A stretch of 64,000 nucleotides of DNA from Platerodrilus igneus (GCA_036346225.1 JARFIW010001216.1:842501-906500), one strand, 5' to 3'; positions 1-11,620 are shown, counted from the first letter of the stretch. The notes: generated by a model not told the origin, from the sequence alone. Program-made: numbers and translations.

Positions 1-59
1 TATCGGAGACGTGAACAAGATTTTCTTCACCTTTTTATATCGTGTGATCGATTGGTGTA

Positions 60-900
60 CTGTGTAGACGTTCCTGGACCAATAGATGCATTATGATGTA
101 AATACAAAGCTAATGAGTGGAGACTGTTTATTAACTCGTCTAGTTTAAGCTCAAATGGAGTTCTCTTCCACGATAAAAAATGATACCCCTCTGTTCTATA
201 TTGCCAACGTAGTACATACGAAGGAAAACTATGACAATAGGAAAACTTTATTTGAAAAAATTGAATGGATGGAGGATATGCGATGATTTAAAAGTCATAC
301 CAGTTTTGTTAGGAATGCAATTGAGTTACACCAAATACTGCTGCTTTCCCTACGAATGGCATAGCCGAGTAAAGGATAAACACTATTTTATAAAAGACAG
401 GAAAATACGAGAACTTGTTGCTATGGGGAAAAATGTTATAAATTCTCCTCTCGTTGAAAGAAAAAAAGATTTGCTACCTTTGCCATAAAACTGGGACTGA
501 TGAAAAACTTTGTCGGATCTATAAATAAAAATGGCGAAGGATTCCAATACTTGAGAGAAAGATTTCCCAGACTAAGTGAGGCAAAAAAAGGAGTTTTTAT
601 TGGGACGCAAATTCGCCACATCATAAACGATAGTGTATTCGGTTCAAATCTGATCAAGATTGAGGCTGCTGCATGGGTATCAATTAAAAAGGCGTGTTCT
701 TTTAATTTCACATACAGCGATATGAGTTGCAACATGTCTCCCATTTGGGCTTCTTTCCCACAAATCTAGGGTCTGTGAGTGACCAACATGGTGACAGGTT
801 TCACCAAGACATTATGTATTGTGAAAACCGAAATCAAGGGAAGTAAAGCACCCCACAATCCTTGTATGGATGCTGCAGAGGAACCCTACAAATAAAAATC
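60..900 (+). pseudogene. Decayed transposon-associated gene of unknown function
   Basis: Two open stretches (231-488 and 500-766) plus flanking broken frames read as one degraded protein. Recognisable blocks are WRLFI near 110, DLKVI and LLGMQLSYTKYCC near 285-345, KLGLMKNFV near 490-510, and a tail resembling NLG-VSD-HG-RFHQDIM near 765-815. I recognise these as belonging to a multi-copy uncharacterised protein found in many invertebrate genomes and usually treated as transposon-derived; that is recollection, not a search. The frame breaks near 480-500 and after 766, and a stop ends the tail near 836. The WRLFI end is read from several frames. A mobile-element origin is inferred from its multi-copy family and decayed state. 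No terminal repeats or target duplications were found. Confidence 0.5.
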
Positions 901-1385
901 ACATGCAATATAATTTTGATATTCCGTAGTGAGGTGGCATGCATAATTTGTAATTAACAAATGTAAACATTATATAATAAAACGTTCCACAATAAAAATA
1001 TAAATAACTTTTAACTAGAAGGTATTAGAAGAATTCCGTTATCAGATTCGTAATCAGCGGGAAAAATTCTATAAGAAATATCCATCGCACATTAGAAAAA
1101 ACTTACCATTTGTTGTTTAATGTCATTAGTGTTTCTAAAACAAAAAAGTTTTAGTCACTTTGACACAAAAATTTTTCGAAAACGAAAGTACGGCTGGGTT
1201 GAAATATGAAACACAGTGACGTAGCCACAAAGCACTACAGATTTTGTTAACTTTGATTATTTGTATTTCTGTAACCAAAATTTGGCCGAAAGGAACGCCA
1301 CCTGATTAGTTCAACAAAATTATAATTTCAAGCTATATGCCACTGATGAAGTACAGCATAGTAAGGTACATGAAGTTTAGATAAG
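901..1385. other. Anonymous AT-rich sequence
   Basis: No open frame, RNA gene, repeat boundary or splice pair could be supported here. Confidence 0.5.
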
Positions 1386-2560
1386 AGAAATCCCCCACCC
1401 ATGTGGTTGGCTATCCATTGGGCGCGTCTCTAGGTGGTGAATAGGAGAAATCCCAGGATATATGGCCAAGGAATTGGCTATCTACTCTGCGAAGGATCGT
1501 GATAAACATATCTCTTTCAGTGACCCAGTGACCTGAGTGACATAAGACCCACAACTTGGTGGAGAGCAAGAGACTGTGCTGATGCCGGATATAATCCGCT
1601 TTCTAACCAAGTGAAAACGATCCCGCGGGCAAAACCCCTCAACCTAAGCTGTAGTTTCGTGGCTATTGGGCCTGCACTGAGGTAAACGAAGCCGATAGGG
1701 CAATTCTGCAACACCGTCATACCGTGCCTTCCATGCCGTCGTGCTCATGTCCCACGGGTAAGAGGGTATGGAGGTCTTGGCTTAACCACCCGGATCAAGA
1801 GCGGACAACCTCGTTAAAAATTACTAAATCCCGTAGTGTAGGACCGAGCCCAGGGGATGCGTGGCTGTACAGTTGACCAGTCTCAATCGGTCCAAAACTT
1901 GGGGAACAAGGGGGCACCCCGTTTTATTCACGCCTTCCATGCCAACAGGGGTCACCTAGCATGGCGACCACTTACATCCCCCATACTCGTGGGAACAATC
2001 ATGAATAATATTGGTACCACTAGTAAAACTGAACTTGAAGAGGTGGAACCAGAAATGGGGGACTCTTCAGGTAACCAAAATGTATCCAGACCTGGCATGC
2101 AAGTCCGCTTGCAAAACCGGTGTCTGAAACACCAGACATGAAAAACACTATAAAGAAACTTGCAGGCACTGGATTGCTAGCAAAAAGGCTTTCGGGAGTT
2201 CAGCGTAGAAAGCTGAGGAAAGCCAAGAAAGTCGAATCTGGGACTCGTCCACTATGTAAGTTGATGGGGGACTGCAATATAACCCTTATTCAAGAACCTT
2301 AGATTTGCAAGAGAAAGGTGTTAGGACTGATTTCAATCGGTGGGGCACTTGTATATAGTAGATCCACTGATAGACCCAGGACTCGTATACTAATCCATTT
2401 AATCAGGGTCAGCACAATAAGTCTTTTATGCTGCAGTACGGCGGAGCCGTTGGCAGACGCGCCCGCCAGGGGGAGTGATTTTGGTGGGTATGCCGCAAGG
2501 AGAGTCACACACTTTGGTTATGAAACCTTTCCACTCCACTGGGTTTAAATAACCATAAAA
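1386..2560 (+). mobile_element. 5' part of a LOA/Bilbo-like non-LTR retrotransposon, decayed
   Basis: A GC-richer island. Roughly 1400-1860 is non-coding and looks like a 5' leader. Near 2150-2265 the frame encodes a basic stretch with LSGVQRRKLRKAKK, a motif I associate with ORF1 proteins of LOA/Bilbo-type non-LTR elements. It is followed almost directly by ITLIQEP (near 2272-2300) and then GGALVYSRSTDRPRT (near 2338-2383), which resemble the start of an AP-endonuclease domain (LIQEPW, GG-L-YSR). A stop follows QEP, and the gag-to-endonuclease distance is much too short, so an internal deletion is inferred. Nothing of the reverse transcriptase is present. The clade is tentative; the element type is more secure. 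Confidence 0.6.
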
Positions 2561-4683
2561 AACAGAAATTCCCAGTGGATTACAACTCTTACGCCTGAAG
2601 ACCCTAAATAAAAAATAGCATTTTAAATCTAGATGAAAGCTCAACAAAGGTATCTTTGATGGAAAGAACAATTCCGCCCGGTATCCCCAGATAAAATTAA
2701 TGCATCTAAAAAATGCGTCAAATCTGAGACGCATGCTGTCGAACCTCAAAATACATCCAAGAGAACCACAGTTAAAAATTATTTTAAAAAATCAAAATCT
2801 TCAGTTGAATAATTAATTCCGCCACTTTCCTAAGTTAAAACAGTGTCGATGCTCAGTTTTGAGTTCCAAAAGCTAAAATCAAAGTTTGTACGTACACTTT
2901 TGGCCCCAGAAAACTAGCCGGTAATCACGTAGAAACTTGGTGAAGTATCTCGCTAAAAATTCTGCGTTTCGATAAGGTACCGAAAACTTCGACGGTACTA
3001 ACAAGAATGGTTGCTGACTAATTCAGTGGGACGGGTGGTGTAAGTGTTTGAAGAAAGTCCCGGAATGTATGTGATATACGTCTTAATCTGCAAGTATCTT
3101 GGACGCCACCTTGCTCAAAATACGAGGATTTCTATGGAAAACACTAGAAAAAATAACTAAAGATGCCAAAACCTGAGATCAGGAAAGCGAAGAATAGTCG
3201 AGTACACTTATGCTAAAATCAAACTTAAATGAACTTAACAATATGGATACTAATATACCTATGTAAAAAGAGCTAGCTGAAAAAAGCGTTCCAAAATCAA
3301 ATTTTAAATTCCCTGAATATTAATCACGCCTCTAGGTAACGGTAATATAATTTATTATAATACGACTGGAACTATTGTCTATACATTAGTTGTGGAAAAT
3401 ACCAATATAAAAAGTCTTTACTCTATTACACAATTATGCTTTCATCACAAGTACATGAAGATTCACTTAGCTTAATGACGAACGTTTTCGACAAACAAAA
3501 TTACTTTCTAAATTCTTAAATTAACAACAGGAATGTACGGTGAGTATATTTATAGATTTATACAGTTAAATAGAAAAAAATTACATTCATTTACAGTTAC
3601 TGTAGTTAATAGTTGTAGAAATTTCATCATAAATACCTGGAGATTTGCAGATGTAGATAACTCGAAAACAAATAAAAGCCATTATTTTCAGGACTTAAAT
3701 TTGTTTTGACCGGATCGTTCTGACACTTCGAAAAGAAAACTAGATGTTCTGAAACAACATTCTTTGGTCTAACATGAAGTTGTCGATTTAATGGGAATCA
3801 ATGTGTTCCTAAAATTAGAAATAACCAACCAGGTAGGGTATTATTTGACCTTCATTGACTAATAGCATTAACTAGTTTGATACCTTTTTAAGGTTAACTA
3901 ACCTACTCAAGTTACGTGCTACCTTTTTAGATGATATTAATGATAAAGTGCTCTATAAAAAATTATCTCCAGACACGATTCGAAATATTTTCTACAGACT
4001 TTCAACAGATGCATTAAGACTGCAAATTGAAGTTTCTTTGTGTAGTTCTCTTTTTCTATCTAACTGATGTGAAGTTATCTTACATGAGAGCTTTGACGGG
4101 ACCTAGCGGAAGGGATTTTTCCCGTCCTTTAAATTAGCAGAAATTAAACGTGTGAAGTTCTTCGGACCAAAACAATGTCATAGGCGCAAGCATTATACAT
4201 TATTAATCAAAATAAATAAATCATAATACTGTAATAATGTAGAGTACAAAGTAACTATGATATCGTTTTTACAACTTTACACCCGCCATTATGGATTAGA
4301 TAACCTTTGAGTATGAACTATATAAGACGCAAAAATTACTATTTCCTTGAATCAAAAATGCAGGTAACCTAAAAATTATACTTTTTAAAACCCTATTTGC
4401 GAGGTCTAATAATACAGAAATTATTAAAATAAAGTATGATTATAGATATTACAAAGAAATGTCATAAATTCAATCACAAAGTAGAAGACTATACGAATAA
4501 AGTAATAAATGTTAGTTTTATATCTCTGATTGTTTTTGGTACAGTTGAGAGTTTGTTTGTTTCGTTTGTTTCTTGATAATATTGGAATCTCTTAGTATAC
4601 CAAAAGCTACAAATTATAGCATATATATCAAGGCGTTATTAAACATCTATATTTCGATATTCAACACTTGAAAAACTTGAGTG
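2561..4683. other. Non-coding AT-rich stretch downstream of the 4684-6588 gene
   Basis: No supported gene. The part nearest 4684 should hold the 3' UTR of the minus-strand gene, but I could not fix a polyadenylation site. Confidence 0.4.
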
Positions 4684-6588
4684 TTAGTAATCGTATATTA
4701 GCAAGGCAAGAAGCGTACATGCATGTATTAATAAAGCAACCCACAATTTCGAAAACCAAGCGGTTAGTGATTTTTTGCAATAACGAAACACTCCAGCCAA
4801 CAACTCACCATGCGCTGCTTGTGCTTCTTCGTCAGTTTCTGCAGCTCGCTTTGTCAACTCAACAAATTCACGAAGATGCCTTGGTAATTCCTGGGCGCCT
4901 TTTAACGAGTGTCCGTCGATAACCAAAACAGGTACGGGGTTTTCACCTTCTTCGATTTTCGGAGACACCTCTCTATTTTGGTCCAGATCTAGTCCAAACT
5001 TACGCATGCGTTCATGAACTTTAGACATAAATTCATTTTCAATGTAAACTGGATGAATAATTGTGCATAAGTTCTCGGTAGATCCAACAATTTGAGGCGG
5101 TGAGGTTATTTTGATAATCTTATTCAGCTTGCGCTCGTGGATTGCTGCAATTTTGCTCATGTACTCTTCGTACATTTTTTGACGAAAGATTTCGTCATTA
5201 TGAACAGCATAGTCGCCTTTCTTCGAAATGTAGTAGTTCGATGCATCAAACTCCTTGGGATACGGGGACATTTTACCTAAAACTAGACGTTTCTCTTCCT
5301 CTAGTTTTTCAATTTCATTTTGCAATTGTCGTTCTTTTTCGCGTATTTCATCTAGTTGGCGTTCAAAAAGGTCTTGTGGCAACGAGAAGCGCCTTTGGGG
5401 CAAGCTTTCTGCGTTAAGTAAGTTTCGTTTAATTACAAACATATTGTGATTATTAGAACATTGAGAAATTTTGTTAAAGTTGTGATCGTGCGATGTGTCC
5501 GATTTATTCTCTCGGATGATTTCTAAAAGTCGACTAGATCCCAATGATTTATCTGTTGATCGAATTGGATACTCGCGTAGTTTCTGCAAGGTTACCATGT
5601 ATTGCTCTTGCCAGTTTTCTCTCGAATTTTGAATGTTTTCAGATACGTTTGCAAGTTCTTGTAAGATATCGCAACCAAATGGAAGAGTTAACAGTTTTTT
5701 TATGCATAGGTTTCGAAGAGGTTCAGGGTCGTAATGGCGAACTTTTACAGTGTCCAGAATAAATGTTAGGTTATCGTCGTAGTCAGGGGTCGGTGGCGGT
5801 GTCAGTTGATTAACGATAGCTTGTTTGGCTACGTCTTTATGATCCTCTGAATCGCTTTCGTCACTCGGGCTTGAACCACCATCTAAGTATACTACTTCTG
5901 CATTACCTGTTTGGGGCACTAAAGTAGTATTCCACGCTATACCTTGTGCATTCTCGGTTTCTCGCAATTTACAACCGCGAACCTGCACTATTTCGCGTTT
6001 CGTGTTTACGCACGCGCGTCTTTTCCCATTTGTCTCCACAGGATGTTCACCACTGCTATCACTGCACTCTTCACTGATAACGTCTAGAAATCTGGGCTGT
6101 TGAAAGACGGGCATAAAATGTTCTGCAATAGCAGCTCGCGTTCTAGCTTTACGTTCCTTGTAGCTTTCTTTACTCTCACCTTGCGTTGCTAAGTTTAAAC
6201 CGCCCAAATACGTACGTAAATTCTGTTCGTCTTGAACCGAAAGTCGAGTCTTCCTTAATTCGGAATTGTCATCCGATTCGACTTCTACGATAATTCCGCA
6301 TTCTTTATTGTCTTCACTTTCACTAACTTCAGATAACTCTGTAATTTTAACTGTGTCATCTAGGTCATCATCTAAACTTCTACTTTTAACAGTTTGACCC
6401 AGTTTGGGTTTTTTATTTATGGTCTCGGGTGAATCAACTCTATATTCGAGAGTTTGAATGCGTTCCAAAACACTTTTGTCGCTCGGTAGTTTCATTTCAT
6501 TGAGTAATGTTTGACTGGAGTTGTTAGAATTTATTCGTGTACGCTTTTTACAGGCAGTCCTTGAACTGTCTCCTATATTATCAGACAT
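4684..6588 (-). CDS. Coiled-coil protein with C-terminal membrane anchor, unnamed
   Basis: Uninterrupted minus-strand frame. It stays open back to 6711, but the upstream part begins at a TTG, so I use the ATG at 6588 (product starts MSDNIGDSSRT, 634 codons); an in-frame ATG at 6627 is the alternative. The N-terminal half is acidic and Ser-rich (DDDLDDT, SEVSESEDN, SPSDESDSEDH) and probably disordered. It includes the conserved-looking phrases LRTYLGGLNLATQ and PRFLDVISEECSD, and a proline-rich TPPPTPDYDD. A charged heptad-like coiled coil (ERQLDEIREKERQL and onward) lies at 5283-5370. The protein ends with a hydrophobic stretch, LWVALLIHACTLLALLIYDY, directly before the stop, the form of a tail anchor. 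A TATA-like TATAAAATA lies about 110 bases upstream of the ATG, at 6700-6708. Codon use and integrity look host-like, not transposon-like. I do not recognise the family. It may be a terminal exon of a spliced gene or an intronless gene. Confidence 0.65.
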   Translation of the reverse strand: MSDNIGDSSRTACKKRTRINSNNSSQTLLNEMKLPSDKSVLERIQTLEYRVDSPETINKKPKLGQTVKSRSLDDDLDDTVKITELSEVSESEDNKECGIIVEVESDDNSELRKTRLSVQDEQNLRTYLGGLNLATQGESKESYKERKARTRAAIAEHFMPVFQQPRFLDVISEECSDSSGEHPVETNGKRRACVNTKREIVQVRGCKLRETENAQGIAWNTTLVPQTGNAEVVYLDGGSSPSDESDSEDHKDVAKQAIVNQLTPPPTPDYDDNLTFILDTVKVRHYDPEPLRNLCIKKLLTLPFGCDILQELANVSENIQNSRENWQEQYMVTLQKLREYPIRSTDKSLGSSRLLEIIRENKSDTSHDHNFNKISQCSNNHNMFVIKRNLLNAESLPQRRFSLPQDLFERQLDEIREKERQLQNEIEKLEEEKRLVLGKMSPYPKEFDASNYYISKKGDYAVHNDEIFRQKMYEEYMSKIAAIHERKLNKIIKITSPPQIVGSTENLCTIIHPVYIENEFMSKVHERMRKFGLDLDQNREVSPKIEEGENPVPVLVIDGHSLKGAQELPRHLREFVELTKRAAETDEEAQAAHGELLAGVFRYCKKSLTAWFSKLWVALLIHACTLLALLIYDY

Positions 6589-7676
6589 ATTTGTTAATAT
6601 TACATTATCAGGTGAGATAAGCTTCATAAAATGGTTGCGAGCTGCAGTTTTATCTGGGATCGAGTTGTAAATTCCAATGCCTAGTAAGTGCACATTGTTT
6701 ATTTTATACAAATCGTGTACTGTGTAGAGGTTATTAGGTTAGTAACACTTTAATCAAAGCTGTTTGTTAAATTTAATTAAATATAACGAGATTTGGAACG
6801 TGTAGGATATTTTGTAGATGGGGAAATGGAAAAACGTACGAAATTAAGGTAGTATTTTATGGCTTGCCAAATTTATTACGACATTATGTCTGTTTATTTT
6901 TGTCGTTCGATGTTGTGCTTGGGGCAATATGTTACTTGCTGAGAGTTAGTTAAAATTAAATTTTTTTCAAATCAAGAATTCCTGATTTAAAAAAAATAGA
7001 AGACTAGTGCAAGTTGCTTAATTGATGTTCAAAAGTTCTTTCAGGACTGAAATTTTAAGATTAACTTATACGAGTACAACAGATTTCTAGGTGAAACTAT
7101 AAACTTCAGTATATTCCAAAATTAGATGCAAGATTTTATAATTCTAAAATTTAGTGTAAACTGCGATTATCGTAATTATCAATATAGGTGATGGATTTTA
7201 AGATGAGACTATAAATTATCCAGTTTACAGTAGAGTAGGAATTAAACATTTATACTTTGGATAGATCCCCCTCCCCCTGCATGTCTTAAATTAATACTAT
7301 CGATTATGCACAACCAAAAAGAAACTCATTTAATTAAAACGAACACTATTGCACCTTGCATTGAACCAAATCAAAAAAATAATTTATTATGTCACCCGAA
7401 AGCTGCACAAAAGTTAAAAATCTCCACCATTATCAAAAAATTCACAAGGGTATCTTACAAAAAGGCTTATTCTCATCTTCAATAAACCTTGCCCTTTTCT
7501 CGTACCTGCGTTGAAAACATAACTGGACATTGATGGGAGATAAATAGATGCTTGTTGAATGTATATTTGTATTAACATAGGTGAGGACCACATCAATTAA
7601 GGTATGTATTAATGATACCAGATATCAATGTCTGTCAAATAACGTAAAACATAGTTCTATGCATTAAAGCACATAC
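6589..7676. other. Intron or promoter region between two minus-strand exons
   Basis: AT-rich, with no supported exon. If 7677-7795 and 4684-6588 belong to one gene this is its intron. If not, it holds the promoter of the downstream gene, with a TATA-like motif near 6700-6708. Splice acceptors near 6620-6720 do not keep the frame from the 7677 donor (phase 2); only a weak AG at about 6565 would. Confidence 0.4.
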
Positions 7677-7795
7677 CTGAGTTTGTATTCGGGTTCTCCA
7701 CTGCGCACTCTTCGTGTGATATCTTGCAACGGCGGAGCACCTGACCCGTTGACAGCACTGAGATCACGCACCAAAAGGCGACTCAACTCTTGCAT
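7677..7795 (-). CDS. First coding exon of an unnamed minus-strand gene
   Basis: ATG at 7795 begins MQELSRLLVRDLSAVNGSG and stays open for 39 codons plus two bases, ending at CTCAG followed by GTATGT, a strong donor. Composition is distinctly less AT-rich than its surroundings and the codons look coding. Arg and Leu are frequent, with no signal peptide. The next exon should start in phase 2. It could join the 4684-6588 frame through an unseen short exon or the weak acceptor near 6565, or belong to a gene whose remaining exons lie outside the window. The protein family was not recognised. Confidence 0.55.
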
Positions 7796-7855
7796 TTTAG
7801 TTGTTCACACTTAATCTCAACTGTTTTTACTTACACACGCGATCTGTCCCATTGT

Positions 7856-8240
7856 CTTAAATTAAATTGTCTATAACGTGACGGAACAATAACACTTTTC
7901 GAGTTGTTTATTTCTGTATTTTTGTATTTTCCTATTTTTGTATTTTCATACATTCCCATTTTGGTATTATCCCATTTTAATTTTTCGTATTTTTCCATTT
8001 ATATATTTTGGGCGTTTTCGTATTTCGTATTGTCGTATGTTTTGTTACGGTTCAAATTTTTAAATCGCCATGTAGTACTTTTCTCCTCGTAGAGGATGAC
8101 TAAGGCTTAAAAAATAATATATCTTCCAAGGTTGATTTTACCTCGTCGACAAAGCATTAGATGCAATTTCACGAATGAAGTTGATTTCTACTTTTTACCC
8201 ATCTTTTTCTACCGTACTTAAATTAAATTATCTATAACGT
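7856..8240. repeat. 24-bp direct repeat bracketing about 336 bp
   Basis: CTTAAATTAAATTGTCTATA with following ACGT (about 7856-7879) recurs with one change at about 8217-8240. The bracketed DNA contains a degenerate T-rich tandem (variants of GTATTTTCC, about 7910-8040). The arrangement resembles an insertion with a long target-site duplication, A-rich at its 3' end if read on the minus strand, but no element family is recognisable. Confidence 0.4.
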
Positions 8241-8457
8241 TGAAACGAATGGTTTTGTAATTTCTACATTTGCCATTATTCATGTAATTTAATATTATTT
8301 CCGTGCTCAGATCTTCATGGTCTGTAATACCTTTTATGTTGGCTAAATTGATAACTTCAATTTGGAGGTGGTTGATAAGAACCTGTCGACGAAGCCATTG
8401 TTCTTCTTTCAACGAACGCCGCTTTGACAAGCAGTCTTTTAATGCATCCATCTTCAT
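8218..8457 (-). CDS. Small hypothetical ORF, 79 codons
   Basis: Starts ATGAAGATGG at 8457 and reads KDCLSKRRSLKEEQWLRRQV near the N-terminus, a highly charged helical segment, then ends VIDNLI. The composition looks coding, but no family is recognised and no splice sites are obvious. Its last codons fall in the direct repeat shared with 7856-7879. It could be an exon or a fragment of a transposon ORF. A second weak frame on the same strand at 8739-8945 has similar character. Confidence 0.25.
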   Translation of the reverse strand: MKMDALKDCLSKRRSLKEEQWLRRQVLINHLQIEVINLANIKGITDHEDLSTEIILNYMNNGKCRNYKTIRFNVIDNLI

Positions 8458-9870
8458 CTCGCCTTATAGCGGTTTTGGATGTGTTAAATGATATATTTGT
8501 GGAATAGATTTTGGTATTACATTGGTTTATACGTTTATCCGCCTTGCGGATATTTCCTGCTTTTACTTATATTAGGTGAGCCACGTTTTTTCTGTTTTGT
8601 GTTTTCTGATTTTCATTATTTATCTTTCACAATCTTGTATTGTACGAATATCAAAGTTGCTCTTTGTTAGCTATTAATTCATTGAAATCCACTTCTGTGG
8701 TAAAATATATCTTCCTGAAATTTCAGCACTAACATTACTTATTTCAGAGTCCCTAATCTTGGTTTTAATCTTGGTATTAATCTTGTTTCATCTAAACAGA
8801 TCCTTATATCAGCCCTTGGATGCTCCTTGTGAGCCCACTTCAATTCTGTACTAATCATCCGTTTGGATTCCCGTCTAAATTCAATATTAAATATTACTTC
8901 ATTCAGTGGCTTGGGTACTGAAAAATCGTTGGAAGCGGAAAGCATTGATTAGTAATCCCGACTCCAGGTTGTATACTTAGAAGTTAGTGAAACCTATTGC
9001 TGTATTTATTGTGTGTTACGTTATGCAAGTATTGGCGTAATTATTGTTTATTGTTGATTGAATTGGTGTAATTAGCCGTATGCTGGTTGTATTATTGCAT
9101 TGTTATTGGTAAACTATATCAAACTCTTGGTATCCTACCACCAGCTGTTTGTGTGTTTACTCATGTTACAGGTCAGCACTGGCGCACAGCGATTCACTAG
9201 CTAGTGATTGCATCGTCCAGGTATATTCAATTTATGCCGCTTTCTGGTGAGTAATCATTTACATTAATTAATATTTATTGCTAACCTGTAGGTGAAAAGC
9301 CATTTGTGTGTATTTTTGTAAGGCCTTTCTCCTCTGTATTTTTTGAAATTTACTTACTAGCGAGAAACATTTTGCGGCTAGGTTAATGTCAATTTGTACT
9401 CGCCAACAGGCAAAATATACCTTAAATTCATTGCTTTTAGTGGGATACCGGTTTATATATTACCCTTTATGTGTGTTATTAAAATACGTTTATATTTGCA
9501 TTGCCACTGTGGTGTGTATTTAATTCCAGATAAATTGCTTGTGCTTGTAATTCAGTTATTTTGAAATATAGTTATATGATTGTAGTGGCTACCGTTGTTA
9601 TACTTATTTTGCTCTTTAGGTGTGATATTATCCGAAACCATTGGGACTTGGGGTTTTGTAGTTCTTTCGGCATTTTAATCAAGTCTCAGGCGCCTTTTAT
9701 ACTGTATTTACTTGTAGGTCTGTTCGGGTTCCTAACGACCTACTTGCAGGAATCAAGATCCCCCCTGCAGAAAAGTCTTTATTAGCGGAGGTGCAAAAAG
9801 TCACCGTATCTACCCTAAAAAACCCACCTTTGTAAGCTTTCATCAAATTACCGTGACGACGTGACGGAAC
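8458..9870. other. Non-coding stretch; right part probably BEL LTR
   Basis: No gene supported. The right end (up to 9871) should be the 3' LTR of the BEL fragment that follows. Its far boundary could not be found because no second LTR copy is present in the window. An AATAAA on the minus strand lies near 9782. Confidence 0.35.
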
Positions 9871-9886
9871 ATACCGCCCACCAAAT
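9871..9886 (-). other. Polypurine tract and 3' LTR start of a BEL fragment
   Basis: On the minus strand GGTGGGCGGTA is followed at 9871 by TGTTCCGTCACG. A purine run directly before TGTT is the usual BEL/Pao boundary between internal DNA and 3' LTR, and it lies at the expected place about 160 bases past the stop of the integrase frame. Confidence 0.55.
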
Positions 9887-10045
9887 TCAGGGAATTTAGG
9901 GAGATGGGAACGGTAATCGAAACAAACAAAAAAATAAACAGTATATTATAAGAGAAAGAAGAAAGAAAAAAGAGAGAGAGAGTGAGAGAGGGCTACATAC
10001 AAAAAAAATATAGTGAGATAAGGAAGGAAATGAACAAATTAAGCA

Positions 10046-10730
10046 ATGAGTAGAGGACAGAGCTTGACTAGAGGTCGAATGAGAGAGCCCTTAGAGGTTT
10101 TGGCCTCAGAAACACGGACTGTGCTATCCTTTCCTGTAAAAAGAGTTATAATACGGCCTAGCACCCAGCTTAATGGTGGAAGTAGGTTATCCTTAATTAA
10201 AACTAAAGAGCCTATGGCGATTGCATTAGCGTGGGGAGGTTTTCATTTGAAACGTTGAGTGAGAGTATGAAGATACTCGTGATTCCAACGTGACCAGTAA
10301 GCCTGGTGGAGGCCTTGGAGTAATTTCCAGCGCTTTAATAATGAAAGCTTGACCTTGGTTAGATTCTCTTCCGGAGGAGCTGTGAGAGGTTCTAATGTTA
10401 AAAAATGGCCTGGAGTAAGGCATTGAAGATCATTTGGGTCAGAACTTAATGCACAAAGAGGCCTGAAATTGAGTAAAGACTCTATTTGCGCCAACAATGT
10501 GCAGAGCTCCTCAAAGGTTAAAATTTGATCACCGATGACCCGGGAGAGGTGGGTTTTGACGGCTTTTCCAAAGACCGCCAAAGTGTGGGGCGCTAGGGGG
10601 GTTAATGCTCCATGTGATAGCCTCGATGGCAGTTGCATCATAAAGGTGTGAAGTGAGTTGACGATTAACGCCGACAAAATTAATGCCACAAACCTAAAGA
10701 TTGTTGTTTCTTCAAAGATCTTCTTATATA
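10046..10730 (-). pseudogene. BEL/Pao integrase C-terminal end, broken
   Basis: The minus strand encodes the end of a BEL/Pao polyprotein: NFVG near 10700, SAPHFGGLW near 10590, then GDQILTFEELCTLLAQIE, FRPLCALSSDP and LTPGHFLT, the typical post-catalytic integrase block. After that comes the DUF5641-type tail (LVLIKDN, LGRIITLF, RPLVKLCPL) ending at 10046. A TGA interrupts the frame at about 10243-10245, where a tryptophan codon is usual, and a one-base deletion right after GGLW destroys the catalytic Glu context. Everything upstream is missing, cut off near the foldback element. It is a different copy from the two BEL elements further along. Confidence 0.85.
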
Positions 10731-11608
10731 TAAATAAATATATGTAGGTCTGGATTCCAAAAGACCTGCTCCTGGAATTCTCTTGTTTCGGTGCAGTGAG
10801 CAGTTTCCCGGATCTTAGTTGTGCTCCAACTACACAGTATTCCGGATCCTGGGTCCACTGGCCTGTGGTTTTCGACCGACAGGATGGCTACTCGCTACAA
10901 GCCGCTCCATCGTCAGGTAGCTGGTCTAAACAGGAATGACGGATGTGCATCCCCGATGACTTCACTTGTGTACCCATTCTTCGGCACCCCGCATAGCTGG
11001 AGAACTCCCTCAGGACGTCACCGTTCCGCTGCTTACCTTTGATCGCCCGAAGGCGGTGGTCGGAATACGCAAGTTGCTGCCTCGTCGGCGTCTGGGCAAC
11101 AACTCACTACAACGATAACAGTAAAATCTATTTATGTAAATCTGCAACCAATGACAACGCGCGCCTTAATTTAGGGGGCAGGACAACGCTACCAATAACA
11201 AACCACGCTTTCCAGCCACCAGGATAAAAAAAGCGCAAATTCAACCATCGTGGACAGTTGTTGCCTAGACGCCGATGGAGTAACATCTCGCGTATTCAGA
11301 CCACCGCCTTCGGGTGTTCAAAGGTGGGCAGCGGAACGGTGACGTCCTGAGGGAGTTCTCCAGCTATGCGGGGTGCCGAGGAATGGGTACACAAGTGAAG
11401 TCGTCGGGGATGCGCATTCGTCAGTCCTGTTTAGACGAGCTACCTGACGATGGAGCGGCCTGTGGCGAGTAGCCAGTCCTGTTAGGCGAAAACCCCAGGA
11501 TCCGGAATACTGTGTAGATGGGGACAACTGAGGGGAAGATCTGGGAAACTGCTCACTGCACCAAACCAAGAGGATTGCAGGAGCAGGTCTTCTGTAATCC
11601 AGACCTAC

Positions 11609-11620
<12 letters not shown>
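10730..11620. mobile_element. Foldback element with about 370-bp inverted arms
   Basis: The left arm (about 10735-11105) and right arm (about 11249-11618) are inverted copies with scattered substitutions. Both outer ends read TATATGTAGGTCTGGATT. The loop (11106-11248) is unrelated to the arms. The arms are GC-richer than the surroundings. Arm frames encode HSWRTPSGRHRSAA-like peptides in both copies, but with no recognisable protein, so I do not call a gene. The right end sits in a (TA)n tract. This is the form of a non-autonomous foldback or long-TIR DNA transposon; the superfamily is unknown and no clean target duplication could be read because of the (TA)n context. Confidence 0.75.

Noticed and set aside
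7877..7888. 12-bp match to the BEL LTR start (CGTGACGGAACA, also 9860-9871) as another LTR
   Set aside because: Similarity stops after about a dozen bases on both sides; no LTR structure follows.
10821..11569. Paired ORFs in the foldback arms as a gene
   Set aside because: They are the same sequence in inverted arms, have no domain, and neither is supported by a start context or splice sites.
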